NCBI GenBank assembly: GCA_900637135.1
Contig: LR134353.1
Span: 5,022,001 to 5,086,000, forward strand
Direction: 5' to 3'
DNA: 64,000 nt
Origin: Mycolicibacterium flavescens
Lineage (GTDB): Bacteria; Actinomycetota; Actinomycetes; Mycobacteriales; Mycobacteriaceae
Shown here: one piece after another, positions 26,928-34,027 of the stretch
Layout of the letters: each line of letters begins with the position of its first letter
Position numbering within the stretch: the stretch's first letter is position 1
Made by a program: the position numbers and the translations under genes
Notes under the pieces: model-generated
What the model saw: the letters and a program-made list of their open reading frames with translations, nothing else
Database searches by the model: none
What the model was told of the DNA's origin: nothing

Positions 26928-27102
26928 CATCGGAATCAAGTTCACATAAGGGCGGGTTCGGGAGGACACCAGGTGCGTCACATCAGTCTCGCGCGGTCGG
27001 CTTTCAACCCTTGCCGACTCTTCGGAAAAGTCACTCCCGAACCCGTCGTGCGACCGATCGTACGCCCGTGATCTCGATCACACCAGTGCGAATTTTCTTC
27101 GG
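26928..27102 (-). ncRNA. Structured intergenic region, possible F6-like small RNA
   Basis: No ORF is credible in these 175 nt. A 12-bp inverted repeat (26953-26964 with 27034-27045, arm CGGGTTCGGGAG) encloses a smaller one (GTCGGC...GCCGAC around 26990-27017). On the minus strand this structure is followed by the intrinsic terminator at 26893-26927. In M. tuberculosis the SigF-dependent small RNA F6 lies between fadA2 and fadE5, the same context and the same relative strand. I could not find a clear SigF promoter, so identity with F6 is a guess from position and structure. It could instead be only the 3' untranslated region of the LLM gene. Confidence 0.35.
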
Positions 27103-28035
27103 TCAGGCGTCCCTGGACCGCAACAGCGCCCGGGTGCGCGCACGCGCCTCGGGGTCGGAGTCGAAGACGCTGGCGACGAACTCGTCGACGCCGGCGGCGC
27201 CCAGTTCGTCGAGCCGCTGTGACACCGTTTCCTCGTCGCCAATGATCGCCGCGTCCGCGGGTTCTGCGTAGCCCTCGCGGTCGAGCATGGCGCGGTACGA
27301 CGGCAACTGTCCGTAGATGGCGAACTCCTCGGCGGCTTCGGCCCGGGCGGCGTCGATGTCGTCGGTGACGCTGATAGGCAACGACGCCACCACCCGAACC
27401 GAGGTCTCGTCGCGGCCCGCCTCCACTGCGGCCGTGCGCAGGGTCGGGACGACGTGGTCGGCCAGCGTCCTGGGACCCGTCATCCACGTCATCGTCCCGG
27501 CACTGCGACGACCGGCCAGGCGCAGCATCTGCGGGCCGAGTGCTGCGAGGTAGACGTCGGGCCGCGGAGCGCCGGGCACCTTCAACGAACCTCGGGTCGT
27601 CCAGATATCTCCGGAGGCGTCGGCGGGCTCGCCGGCCAGCAGGGGCAGCAGCGCGTCGAGGTACTCGCGCATCTGCCGCACCGGTTTGTCGTACGAGATG
27701 CCCCACACCCCTTCGGTCACCATGCGATGGCTCAGTCCGATGCCGAGGGTGAAGCGGCCCCCCGCGATGGCGTTCAGTGTCAACGCGCGCTGCGCCAGTT
27801 GGGTGGGGTGCTGCACCTGGATGGGGATCACCCCCGAGGCCACCTCGATGGTGTCGATCTCACGGAACGCGACGGCCAGGATCGTCAACAGGTCGGGGTC
27901 GTAAGGCAGCTGTGCCATCCACACCCGGCGGAACCCTTCGTCGCGTAACGGCGTCAGCTTCGCCAGCACGCCGTCAAGCGGCGAGCGGCCGTCGGCATCG
28001 CTGATGAGCCCGGTGAGGGCGACGCTGGTCTGCAC
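27103..28035 (-). CDS. LLM-class oxidoreductase, probably F420-dependent
   Basis: 310 residues from the GTG at 28035; an upstream GTG would add a short Arg-rich leader. It shows the luciferase-like monooxygenase pattern: EGFRRVWMAQLP near residue 30, the conserved GRFTLGIGLSHR segment near residue 95, and a C-terminal domain like the mycobacterial F420-dependent TIGR03564-type group. The cofactor and substrate cannot be read from the sequence. It lies between fadE5 and fadA2, where M. tuberculosis has no gene, and follows fadA2 on the same strand beyond a hairpin. Confidence 0.8.
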   Translation of the reverse strand: MQTSVALTGLISDADGRSPLDGVLAKLTPLRDEGFRRVWMAQLPYDPDLLTILAVAFREIDTIEVASGVIPIQVQHPTQLAQRALTLNAIAGGRFTLGIGLSHRMVTEGVWGISYDKPVRQMREYLDALLPLLAGEPADASGDIWTTRGSLKVPGAPRPDVYLAALGPQMLRLAGRRSAGTMTWMTGPRTLADHVVPTLRTAAVEAGRDETSVRVVASLPISVTDDIDAARAEAAEEFAIYGQLPSYRAMLDREGYAEPADAAIIGDEETVSQRLDELGAAGVDEFVASVFDSDPEARARTRALLRSRDA

Positions 28036-28114
28036 CCCACCATCGAAGCACGACCGGCGGCGAGCCTTCACGCTTGCTGGAACACGGCCCGGGCCTGAGG
28101 CCCGAAAAGTTAAG

Positions 28115-28162
28115 AGCCCCGTGCTGCCGTCGGGTCGGGGGGTCAGACGGCAGCACGGAGCT
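28115..28162 (-). terminator. Hairpin between fadA2 and the LLM gene
   Basis: A 17-bp stem with one mismatch is formed by 28115-28131 and 28146-28162 with a 14-nt loop. In minus-strand sense the stem is followed by TCTTAACTTTT, a T-rich tail. It most likely ends the fadA2 transcript. Confidence 0.7.
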
Positions 28163-28238
28163 ATCCGGTGTATCGGCGCGCTTCCGGGGGGCGTTACACG
28201 CTGCCGTAAATATATTTGATGCGGTCCTGCAGGGCTGG

Positions 28239-29537
28239 TCAGGCTTCCAGGATGGCCGCCACGCCCTGCCCGCCGGCGGCGCAGATCGAAATCAGCCCGC
28301 GCACCGATTGACCGGTCTCTTTCTTCTTCTGGGCCAGCTGCTTGGCCAACTGCGACACGATCCGCCCGCCGGTCGCGGCGAACGGATGGCCCGCGGCCAA
28401 CGACGACCCGTTGACGTTGAGCTTCGACCGGTCGATCGACCCGAGCGCGGCATCCAAGCCGAGGCGTTCCTTGCAGTACTCCTCGGACTCCCACGCCTGC
28501 AGGTGCGCGAGCACCACCGACGCGAACGCCTCGTGGACTTCGTAGAAGTCGAAGTCCTGCAGGGTCAGGCCGTTGCGGGCCAGCAGCCGCGGCACCGCAT
28601 ACGTCGGCGCCATCAGCAGTCCATCCTTGCCGTTGACGTAGTCCACAGCGGCGGTCTCCGCGTCGACGAAGTAGGCGAGCGGTTCGATGCCATGCGCCGA
28701 GGCCCACTCGTCGGTCGCCAGCAAGGACACCGAGGCGCCGTCGGTCAGCGGCGTGGAGTTGCCCGCCGTCATCGTCGCGTCGCCGTTGCGGACACCGAAG
28801 ACGGGCTTGAGCTTGGCCAGCTTCTCGGCCGACGAGTCGGGACGCAGGTTGTTGTCGCGGTACACGCCGAGGAACGGCGTGACCAGGTCGTCGAAGAAGC
28901 CGCGGTCGTAGGCGGCGGTCATGTTGCGGTGACTGGCGGCGGCCAGCTCGTCCTGGTCGACGCGCTTGATGCCCATTTCCTTGGCGGTGACGGCGGCGTG
29001 CTCGCCCATCGACATGCCGGTGCGGGGCTCGCTGTTGACCGGGATCTGGATGCCCACCGAGGCGGGTAGCTTGCCCACGAGCTTGAGCCGGTCGACGTTC
29101 GACTTCGCACGGCGCAGCCCGAGCAGCGTGCGGCGAAGGTCGTCGCCGAGCGCGATCGGCGCATCCGAAGCGGTGTCGACGCCGCCGGCCGCCGCGACCT
29201 CATAGCGCCCCGCGGCGATGCCGTCGGCCGCGGAGATGGCCGCCTGTAGACCCGTCCCGCACGCCTGCTGGATGTCGAACGCGGGCGTGTAGGACGAGAG
29301 CGCGCTGCCGAGCACGCATTCGCGGATCAGGTTGAAGTCGCGGCTGTGCTTGAGCACGGCACCGCCGATCACCGCGCCGAGCGTCTCCCCGTCGAGGTTG
29401 AAGCGCTCGATCAGGCCGCCCAGGGCGGCGGTGAACATGTCCTGGTTCGACGCATTGGCGTACGCGCCATCGGAGCGGGCGAAAGGAATTCTGTTGCCAC
29501 CGAGGATGGCGACGCGTCGGCGGGTATCACTAGGCAT
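28239..29537 (-). CDS. fadA2: Acetyl-CoA acetyltransferase (thiolase) FadA2
   Basis: 432 residues from the ATG at 29537 (Rv0243 is about 440). Thiolase residues are visible: the nucleophile Cys in QQACGTGLQAA near residue 99, the EVHEAFA histidine, and the C-terminal CAAGGQG cysteine. It cleaves 3-ketoacyl-CoA with CoA, the last step of beta-oxidation. The start lies 6 nt after a TACTAT -10, so the mRNA is probably leaderless. The -35 region overlaps the palindrome at 29559-29574. Divergent from fabG4 with only 46 nt between the start codons. Confidence 0.92.
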   Translation of the reverse strand: MPSDTRRRVAILGGNRIPFARSDGAYANASNQDMFTAALGGLIERFNLDGETLGAVIGGAVLKHSRDFNLIRECVLGSALSSYTPAFDIQQACGTGLQAAISAADGIAAGRYEVAAAGGVDTASDAPIALGDDLRRTLLGLRRAKSNVDRLKLVGKLPASVGIQIPVNSEPRTGMSMGEHAAVTAKEMGIKRVDQDELAAASHRNMTAAYDRGFFDDLVTPFLGVYRDNNLRPDSSAEKLAKLKPVFGVRNGDATMTAGNSTPLTDGASVSLLATDEWASAHGIEPLAYFVDAETAAVDYVNGKDGLLMAPTYAVPRLLARNGLTLQDFDFYEVHEAFASVVLAHLQAWESEEYCKERLGLDAALGSIDRSKLNVNGSSLAAGHPFAATGGRIVSQLAKQLAQKKKETGQSVRGLISICAAGGQGVAAILEA

Positions 29538-29583
29538 GCACCCATAGTACCCACCCTTCTTACTCTGGAGTAAGTTCGTCCTC
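29538..29583. promoter_or_regulatory. Divergent fadA2/fabG4 promoter with central palindrome
   Basis: The 16-bp element CTTACTCTGGAGTAAG (29559-29574) has 7-bp perfect arms and fits TTACTNNNNRGTAA. It covers the -35 of fadA2 (-10 TACTAT at 29549-29544) and overlaps the -10 of fabG4 (TAAGTT, 29571-29576, 7 nt before the ATG). One bound repressor could close both leaderless promoters. Confidence 0.65.
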
Positions 29584-30936
29584 ATGGCATCGGATCTGTA
29601 CTCGCAAATCGTCCACTCGACGCCCGGATCGTTCCTCGCCAAGCAACTGGGCATCCCCCAGCCCGAGACGCTGCGCCGCTACAAGCCGGGTGATCCGCCT
29701 CTGGCCGGCACGCTGCTTATCGGCGGCGAGGGCCGACTCGTCGAACCGCTGCGCACCGCGCTGGCCGACGACTACGACGTCGTCTCCGACAACCTGGGCG
29801 GTCGTTGGGCCGACTCGTTCGGCGCGCTGGTGTACGACGCAACGGGCATCACCGAACCGAGCGGCCTCAAGGGGCTCTACGAGTTCTTCACCCCACTGTT
29901 GCGCAACCTCGGACCGTCCGGCCGCGTCGTCGTCATCGGCACCACCCCCGAGGAGGCGGGCAGTGAACATGAGCGCATCGCGCAGCGCGCGCTCGAGGGC
30001 TTCACCCGCTCGCTCGGCAAGGAGATGCGCCGCGGCGCGACGGTGAACCTCGTTTACGTCTCCCCCGACTCCAAGCCCGCCGCGACGGGCCTGGAGTCGA
30101 CGATGCGGTTCCTGTTGTCGGGCAAGTCGGCCTACGTCGACGGGCAGGTGTTCCGGATCGGTGCGGACGACGCTTCTCCGCCCGCGGACTGGGACCGGCC
30201 GCTGGACGGGAAGGTCGCGATCGTCACCGGTGCCGCGCGCGGCATCGGCACGAGGATCGCCGAGGTGTTCTCCCGCGACGGGGCGAAGGTGATCTGCATC
30301 GACGTCGACGGTGCGCAGGAAGCGCTCGGCGTGACCGCCACAAAGGTCGGGGGGACCGCGCTGGCCCTGGACGTGACCGCCGACGACGCGGTCGACCGCA
30401 TCACCGAGCACGTGCGCGACCACTACGACGGTCGCGTCGACATCCTGGTCAACAACGCGGGCATCACCCGCGACAAGCTGCTGGCCAACATGGACGAGGG
30501 TCGCTGGGACTCCGTCGTCGCGGTGAATCTCGTTGCGCCGCTTGCCCTCGCCGAAGGGCTGGTGAGCAACGGTGTGCTGGGCGAGGGCGGCCGGATCGTC
30601 GGCTTGTCGTCGATGGCCGGCATCGCGGGCAACCGCGGGCAGACCAACTACGCCGCGACCAAAGCCGGCATGATCGGGCTGACCGACAGCCTGTCGGAGG
30701 CCTACGCCGACAAGGGCGTCACGGTCAACGCGGTGGCGCCTGGCTTCATTGAGACCAAGATGACCGAGGCGATCCCGCTGGCCACCCGCGAGGTGGGCAG
30801 GCGGCTCAATTCGCTGTACCAGGGCGGCCAACCGGTCGACGTCGCCGAGACCATCGCCTACTTCGCCAGCCCCGCGTCCAACGCCGTCACCGGCAACACG
30901 GTGCGGGTGTGCGGCCAGGCCTGGCTGGGGGCGTGA
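29584..30936 (+). CDS. fabG4: 3-oxoacyl reductase FabG4
   Basis: 450 residues, about twice the length of ordinary FabG. The N-terminal ~200 residues form a degenerate flavodoxin-like half. The C-terminal half is a full SDR reductase with TGAARGIGTRI, NNAGITRD, and the YAATK catalytic Tyr-Lys. Rv0242c is a known NADH-dependent high-molecular-weight FabG with this layout. It interconverts 3-ketoacyl-CoA and 3-hydroxyacyl-CoA. Followed by htdX after 1 nt. Probably leaderless and controlled by the shared palindrome. Confidence 0.93.
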   Translation: MASDLYSQIVHSTPGSFLAKQLGIPQPETLRRYKPGDPPLAGTLLIGGEGRLVEPLRTALADDYDVVSDNLGGRWADSFGALVYDATGITEPSGLKGLYEFFTPLLRNLGPSGRVVVIGTTPEEAGSEHERIAQRALEGFTRSLGKEMRRGATVNLVYVSPDSKPAATGLESTMRFLLSGKSAYVDGQVFRIGADDASPPADWDRPLDGKVAIVTGAARGIGTRIAEVFSRDGAKVICIDVDGAQEALGVTATKVGGTALALDVTADDAVDRITEHVRDHYDGRVDILVNNAGITRDKLLANMDEGRWDSVVAVNLVAPLALAEGLVSNGVLGEGGRIVGLSSMAGIAGNRGQTNYAATKAGMIGLTDSLSEAYADKGVTVNAVAPGFIETKMTEAIPLATREVGRRLNSLYQGGQPVDVAETIAYFASPASNAVTGNTVRVCGQAWLGA

Positions 30937-30937
30937 C

Positions 30938-31780
30938 ATGAGCCAACCGTCGGGCCTGATGAACCTGGCGCGCGCGGCGGCGGGCGCCCTGCCGTTCGTG
31001 CCGCGTGGCGAGACTCTGCCCGATCGCACGCTGACCGTCGAGGATCTGAGCATCGATTCCGAGAACGTGGCGGCCTACGCGTCGGTGACGGGTTTGCAGT
31101 TCGGGGACACGGTGCCGCTGACGTATCCGTTCGCGCTGACGTTCCCGACGTTGATGTCGTTGGTGACCGGGTTCGACTTCCCTTTCGCGGCAATGGGATC
31201 GGTGCACATCGAGAACCACATCACCCAGTACCGCCCGATCGGGGTCACCGACTCCGTCTCGGTGAAGGTGCACGCGGAGAATCTGCGAGAGCACCGCCGA
31301 GGGCTGCTGGTCGACATCGTGACCGACGTCAACGTCGGCAATGAGCAGGCGTGGCACCAGGTGACGACGTTCCTGCACCAGCAGCGGACGAGTTTGTCCG
31401 ACGAGCCGAAGCCGCCGCCGCAGAAGCCGCCGAAACTCGGCCCGCCGAACGCGATGCTGCGCATCACCCCCGCGCAGATCCGGCACTACGCCTCCGTGGG
31501 CGGTGACCACAACCCGATCCACACCAAGTCGATCGCGGCCAAGCTGTTCGGCTTCCCGACGGTCATCGCGCACGGGATGTTCAGCGCGGCAGCGGTTCTG
31601 GCGAACATAGAGGGTCAGCTGCCGGATGCGGTCAAGTATTCGGTGAAGTTCGCCAAGCCGGTCGTGCTGCCAGCGAACGCCGGCCTGTACGTCGACCGCG
31701 TGTCCGACGGCTGGGATCTGACGTTGCGCGACATGAAGAAGCGCGAGCCGCATCTGTTCGGGACGGTGCGCTCACTGTAG
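30938..31780 (+). CDS. htdX: (R)-specific 3-hydroxyacyl dehydratase HtdX
   Basis: 280 residues, the same length as Rv0241c. The C-terminal half has the MaoC-like hotdog signature with the hydratase pattern SVGGDHNPIHTKSIAAK at about residues 188-204 and FPTVIAHGMFSA. The N-terminal half is a degenerate hotdog fold. It hydrates or dehydrates enoyl/3-hydroxyacyl thioesters and pairs functionally with FabG4. Start codon 1 nt after the fabG4 stop, with GGGGG upstream inside fabG4, so the two genes are translationally coupled. Confidence 0.92.
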   Translation: MSQPSGLMNLARAAAGALPFVPRGETLPDRTLTVEDLSIDSENVAAYASVTGLQFGDTVPLTYPFALTFPTLMSLVTGFDFPFAAMGSVHIENHITQYRPIGVTDSVSVKVHAENLREHRRGLLVDIVTDVNVGNEQAWHQVTTFLHQQRTSLSDEPKPPPQKPPKLGPPNAMLRITPAQIRHYASVGGDHNPIHTKSIAAKLFGFPTVIAHGMFSAAAVLANIEGQLPDAVKYSVKFAKPVVLPANAGLYVDRVSDGWDLTLRDMKKREPHLFGTVRSL

Positions 31781-31809
31781 TCGCGTTGACTCTGCGCCGA
31801 GGGCGTCGC

Positions 31810-32454
31810 CTACTCCGACAATTGTGCCGCAGCCGCAGAGTGAACCGATGAGTCCGAATGTTCGGACGGGGTGCCCTTCAGGCCACGCCAGAACAGGTTG
31901 ATCATCAGCTCGGCGGCCTCGTCCACGCCGGCGTCGCCGGTGCTGACCCGCGACGCCACTGCCTCGCCGGCGCCGACGAGGGCGACGGCCATCATGTCGA
32001 AGTCGGTGTCGGGCTCGGGATTTCGGGTTCCCGAGCGCAGCAGTCTGCCCACCAGGTCGATGATGCGCTCCCGGCCTTCGCGCACGGTGTGGGCGAACGC
32101 CTGCGAACTGGTCGCCTGGCTGTAGAGCACCATCCACGACGCCCGGTTCGCGTCGATGTAGTTCAGGAACGCCAGGACCGCGTTGCGCAACAGGTCTTTC
32201 GGGCTCTGCTTGAAATCGATCTGGCTGCGCACCTCGTCGACGAACCGCGCCAGCTCACGATCCAGGCACGCCGCGAACAACTCCTCCTTGGAGCCGTAGT
32301 ACAGGTACAGCATCGGTTTGGAGATCTGCGCCTCGGCGGCGATCGCGTCCATCGACGTCTCGTGGTAGCCGTTCACCGAGAAGATCTGCACGGCCGCGTC
32401 CAGCATCTGCTGCTCGCGCACCGCGCGCGGCAACCGCTTGGTACCTCCGGCCAT
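31810..32454 (-). CDS. TetR-family regulator (Rv0238 type)
   Basis: 214 residues from the ATG at 32454. The N-terminal helix-turn-helix (about residues 15-60) includes AAVQIFSVNGYHETSMDAIAAEAQISKPMLYLYYGSKEELF. The C-terminal ligand domain is unassigned but helical. It is convergent with htdX (29 nt between the stops). A -10 TACCCT lies 6 nt before the ATG. An 11/14 match to the fadA2 palindrome overlaps that -10, so autoregulation and control of fadE5-fadA2-fabG4-htdX are plausible. This target assignment is inference from position and motif. Confidence 0.85.
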   Translation of the reverse strand: MAGGTKRLPRAVREQQMLDAAVQIFSVNGYHETSMDAIAAEAQISKPMLYLYYGSKEELFAACLDRELARFVDEVRSQIDFKQSPKDLLRNAVLAFLNYIDANRASWMVLYSQATSSQAFAHTVREGRERIIDLVGRLLRSGTRNPEPDTDFDMMAVALVGAGEAVASRVSTGDAGVDEAAELMINLFWRGLKGTPSEHSDSSVHSAAAAQLSE

Positions 32455-32467
32455 TCCACCAGGGTAA
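32454..32467 (-). promoter_or_regulatory. Operator-like site over the tetR start
   Basis: In minus-strand sense the site reads TTACCCTGGTGGAA. It matches TTACTCTGGAGTAA of the fadA2/fabG4 region at 11 of 14 bases and includes the TACCCT -10 (32466-32461). The right half-site is degenerate. Confidence 0.4.
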
Positions 32468-32535
32468 GCAATGCGCGCCACCAGGGCGTCAGCCGCGGGC
32501 TGTGATCGGGGACCAGCAGTGGGCGTGGGCGGGAA

Positions 32536-33702
32536 TCAGCAGCGCGGGTTGGGCCCCTTCATTCCCGCCAGCCGAAGCACGGAGGCGTCGACGCTCGACA
32601 TCGACAGCTCACCGGCATCCAACGCCTTCTCCAGCCGGTCGAGCACGGCGGGCACCTCACCGGTACTCAGCCATAGCGCGACGTCGGCGCCCGCTTGCAG
32701 GCTCCGCAGCGCCGCCTCGGCGACCCCGAACCGGTCGGTGATGGCCCGCATACCGGACAGATCATCGGTGAACACCGGGCCGTTGAACGGCTGGCCGCCG
32801 TAGTTGCCCGACCGCAGCAGCGCGTAGGCCGCCGGGCTCAGGCTGGCTGGATCGCTGCCGGTCAGCCCGGGCACCTGCAGGTGACCGACCATCACTCCGA
32901 CCGGTGCCTGGCTGGTCAGCGTCCGGTAGGGCACCAGATCGGTGGTCTGCAGGTCGCTGATCGGTGGCGTCGTGACGCCGCCCGTGTGCGAGTCGCCCGA
33001 GGCGCGCCCATGGCCGGGGAAGTGTTTGAGCACCGGCATCACGCCGCCGTCGCGCAGACCACGGGCGTACGCGCCGGCGAAGTCGGTGACGACGGCCGGA
33101 TCGGAGCCGAACGACCGGTCGCCGATGGACCCGCCCCCATCGACGTCGACGACCGGCGCGAAGTCGACGGTGATACCAAGCCCGCGCATGGCCTGGCCCC
33201 GCTTCAGAGCGATGTTGTACACCTCGTCAGGCGTGCTGCTGGCCGCCAGCGAGGCGGGCGACGGTTGGCTGCCGATCAGCCCGGCCAGCCGCGACACCTG
33301 GCCGCCCTCCTCGTCAACGCTGACCGCGAGCGGTAGCGGGGTCGCCGATCCAGCGATGGCTGCCAGCGAGCCGTCGGACAGCATCGACAGGTCGGTCCAA
33401 CTGCCGACGAAGATGCCGCCGACGTGGTGGTTGTCGACGACCGCGCGTGCGTCACCCGCATTGGAGACGCCCACCATCAGCAGTTGGGCGAGCTTGTCAC
33501 GGGTCGACATCGACGACAGCAGCGATTCACCGGCTCCGCACGCGGGGGCCGCCGGCGCGGCCGGGGCCGCGGGCACGGCGGTGGCCGCCTTGGTGATGGG
33601 CGCAGACGTCGGTGACGGCGCGGCTTCCTGCGCGGCAGGCGAGCACGCCACCAGCAATACGGGAGCGGCAACAAGGGCACACAATGCGCGGGGCAAGGCC
33701 AT
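32536..33702 (-). CDS. lpqI: LpqI, lipoprotein beta-N-acetylglucosaminidase (GH3)
   Basis: 388 residues from the ATG at 33702, the length of Rv0237. The signal peptide ends in the lipobox LVAC with the lipidated cysteine at residue 20, followed by an Ala/Pro/Thr linker. The GH3 catalytic domain has KHFPGHG with the catalytic His loop (GDSH) and the nucleophile Asp in FTDDLSGM. It hydrolyses GlcNAc from muropeptides in cell-wall recycling. The protein sits outside the plasma membrane. It diverges from the small gene at 33811. Confidence 0.93.
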   Translation of the reverse strand: MALPRALCALVAAPVLLVACSPAAQEAAPSPTSAPITKAATAVPAAPAAPAAPACGAGESLLSSMSTRDKLAQLLMVGVSNAGDARAVVDNHHVGGIFVGSWTDLSMLSDGSLAAIAGSATPLPLAVSVDEEGGQVSRLAGLIGSQPSPASLAASSTPDEVYNIALKRGQAMRGLGITVDFAPVVDVDGGGSIGDRSFGSDPAVVTDFAGAYARGLRDGGVMPVLKHFPGHGRASGDSHTGGVTTPPISDLQTTDLVPYRTLTSQAPVGVMVGHLQVPGLTGSDPASLSPAAYALLRSGNYGGQPFNGPVFTDDLSGMRAITDRFGVAEAALRSLQAGADVALWLSTGEVPAVLDRLEKALDAGELSMSSVDASVLRLAGMKGPNPRC

Positions 33703-33798
33703 GGGCCTCGACACTAACGGCTGTGGTGGCTCAGTTCTATCTCGTGGTCGGCGTGTGCGGCCAGAACATGGGTTCAGCTGGGCACATGGGCCGCATGC

Positions 33799-33810
33799 TA
33801 GTTTTGCCGC
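33799..33810 (+). promoter_or_regulatory. -10 for a leaderless transcript of the 57-residue gene
   Basis: TAGTTT (33799-33804) is followed by 6 nt and then the ATG at 33811. No ribosome site is seen, so the mRNA probably starts at the ATG. Confidence 0.5.
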
Positions 33811-33984
33811 ATGGATCGGTTCCTCGTGCCCGCCGCCGCCAGCATCGTGGTCGGTCTGCTGTTGGGTGCGGCGGCTGTTTTCGGTGTGACGCTGATGGTG
33901 CAGCAGGACAACAAGCCTCCTCTGCAAGCGGGCGATCCGGCGTCTTCGGTGCTCAACAGGGTCGAGTACGGCGACCGCAGCTGA
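33811..33984 (+). CDS. Small membrane protein, Rv0236A type (DUF2613)
   Basis: 57 residues, exactly the size of Rv0236A. One hydrophobic helix spans about residues 5-30, followed by a short polar tail rich in Gln, Asp and Pro. It lies 43 nt before the aftD start. Its role is unknown; the conserved pairing with aftD suggests a part in arabinan assembly, which is only an inference. Confidence 0.8.
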   Translation: MDRFLVPAAASIVVGLLLGAAAVFGVTLMVQQDNKPPLQAGDPASSVLNRVEYGDRS

Positions 33985-34027
33985 ATCCCGGGCCGCCACT
34001 GAGACGGCCCCGCTCTCCCGGCGCTGG

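Noticed and set aside
26953..27045. tRNA gene in the structured region after fadE5
   Set aside because: A 12-bp closing stem and 93-nt length superficially suggest a tRNA, but no D-arm, anticodon arm or T-arm pattern could be fitted on either strand.
28036..28707. Upstream extension of the LLM gene into fadA2
   Set aside because: The added residues are a shadow frame of fadA2, and a terminator-like hairpin lies between the two genes.
29560..31053. 497-codon minus-strand frame over fabG4
   Set aside because: fabG4 on the plus strand has full SDR motifs; the antisense frame is low-complexity and would cover the divergent promoter.
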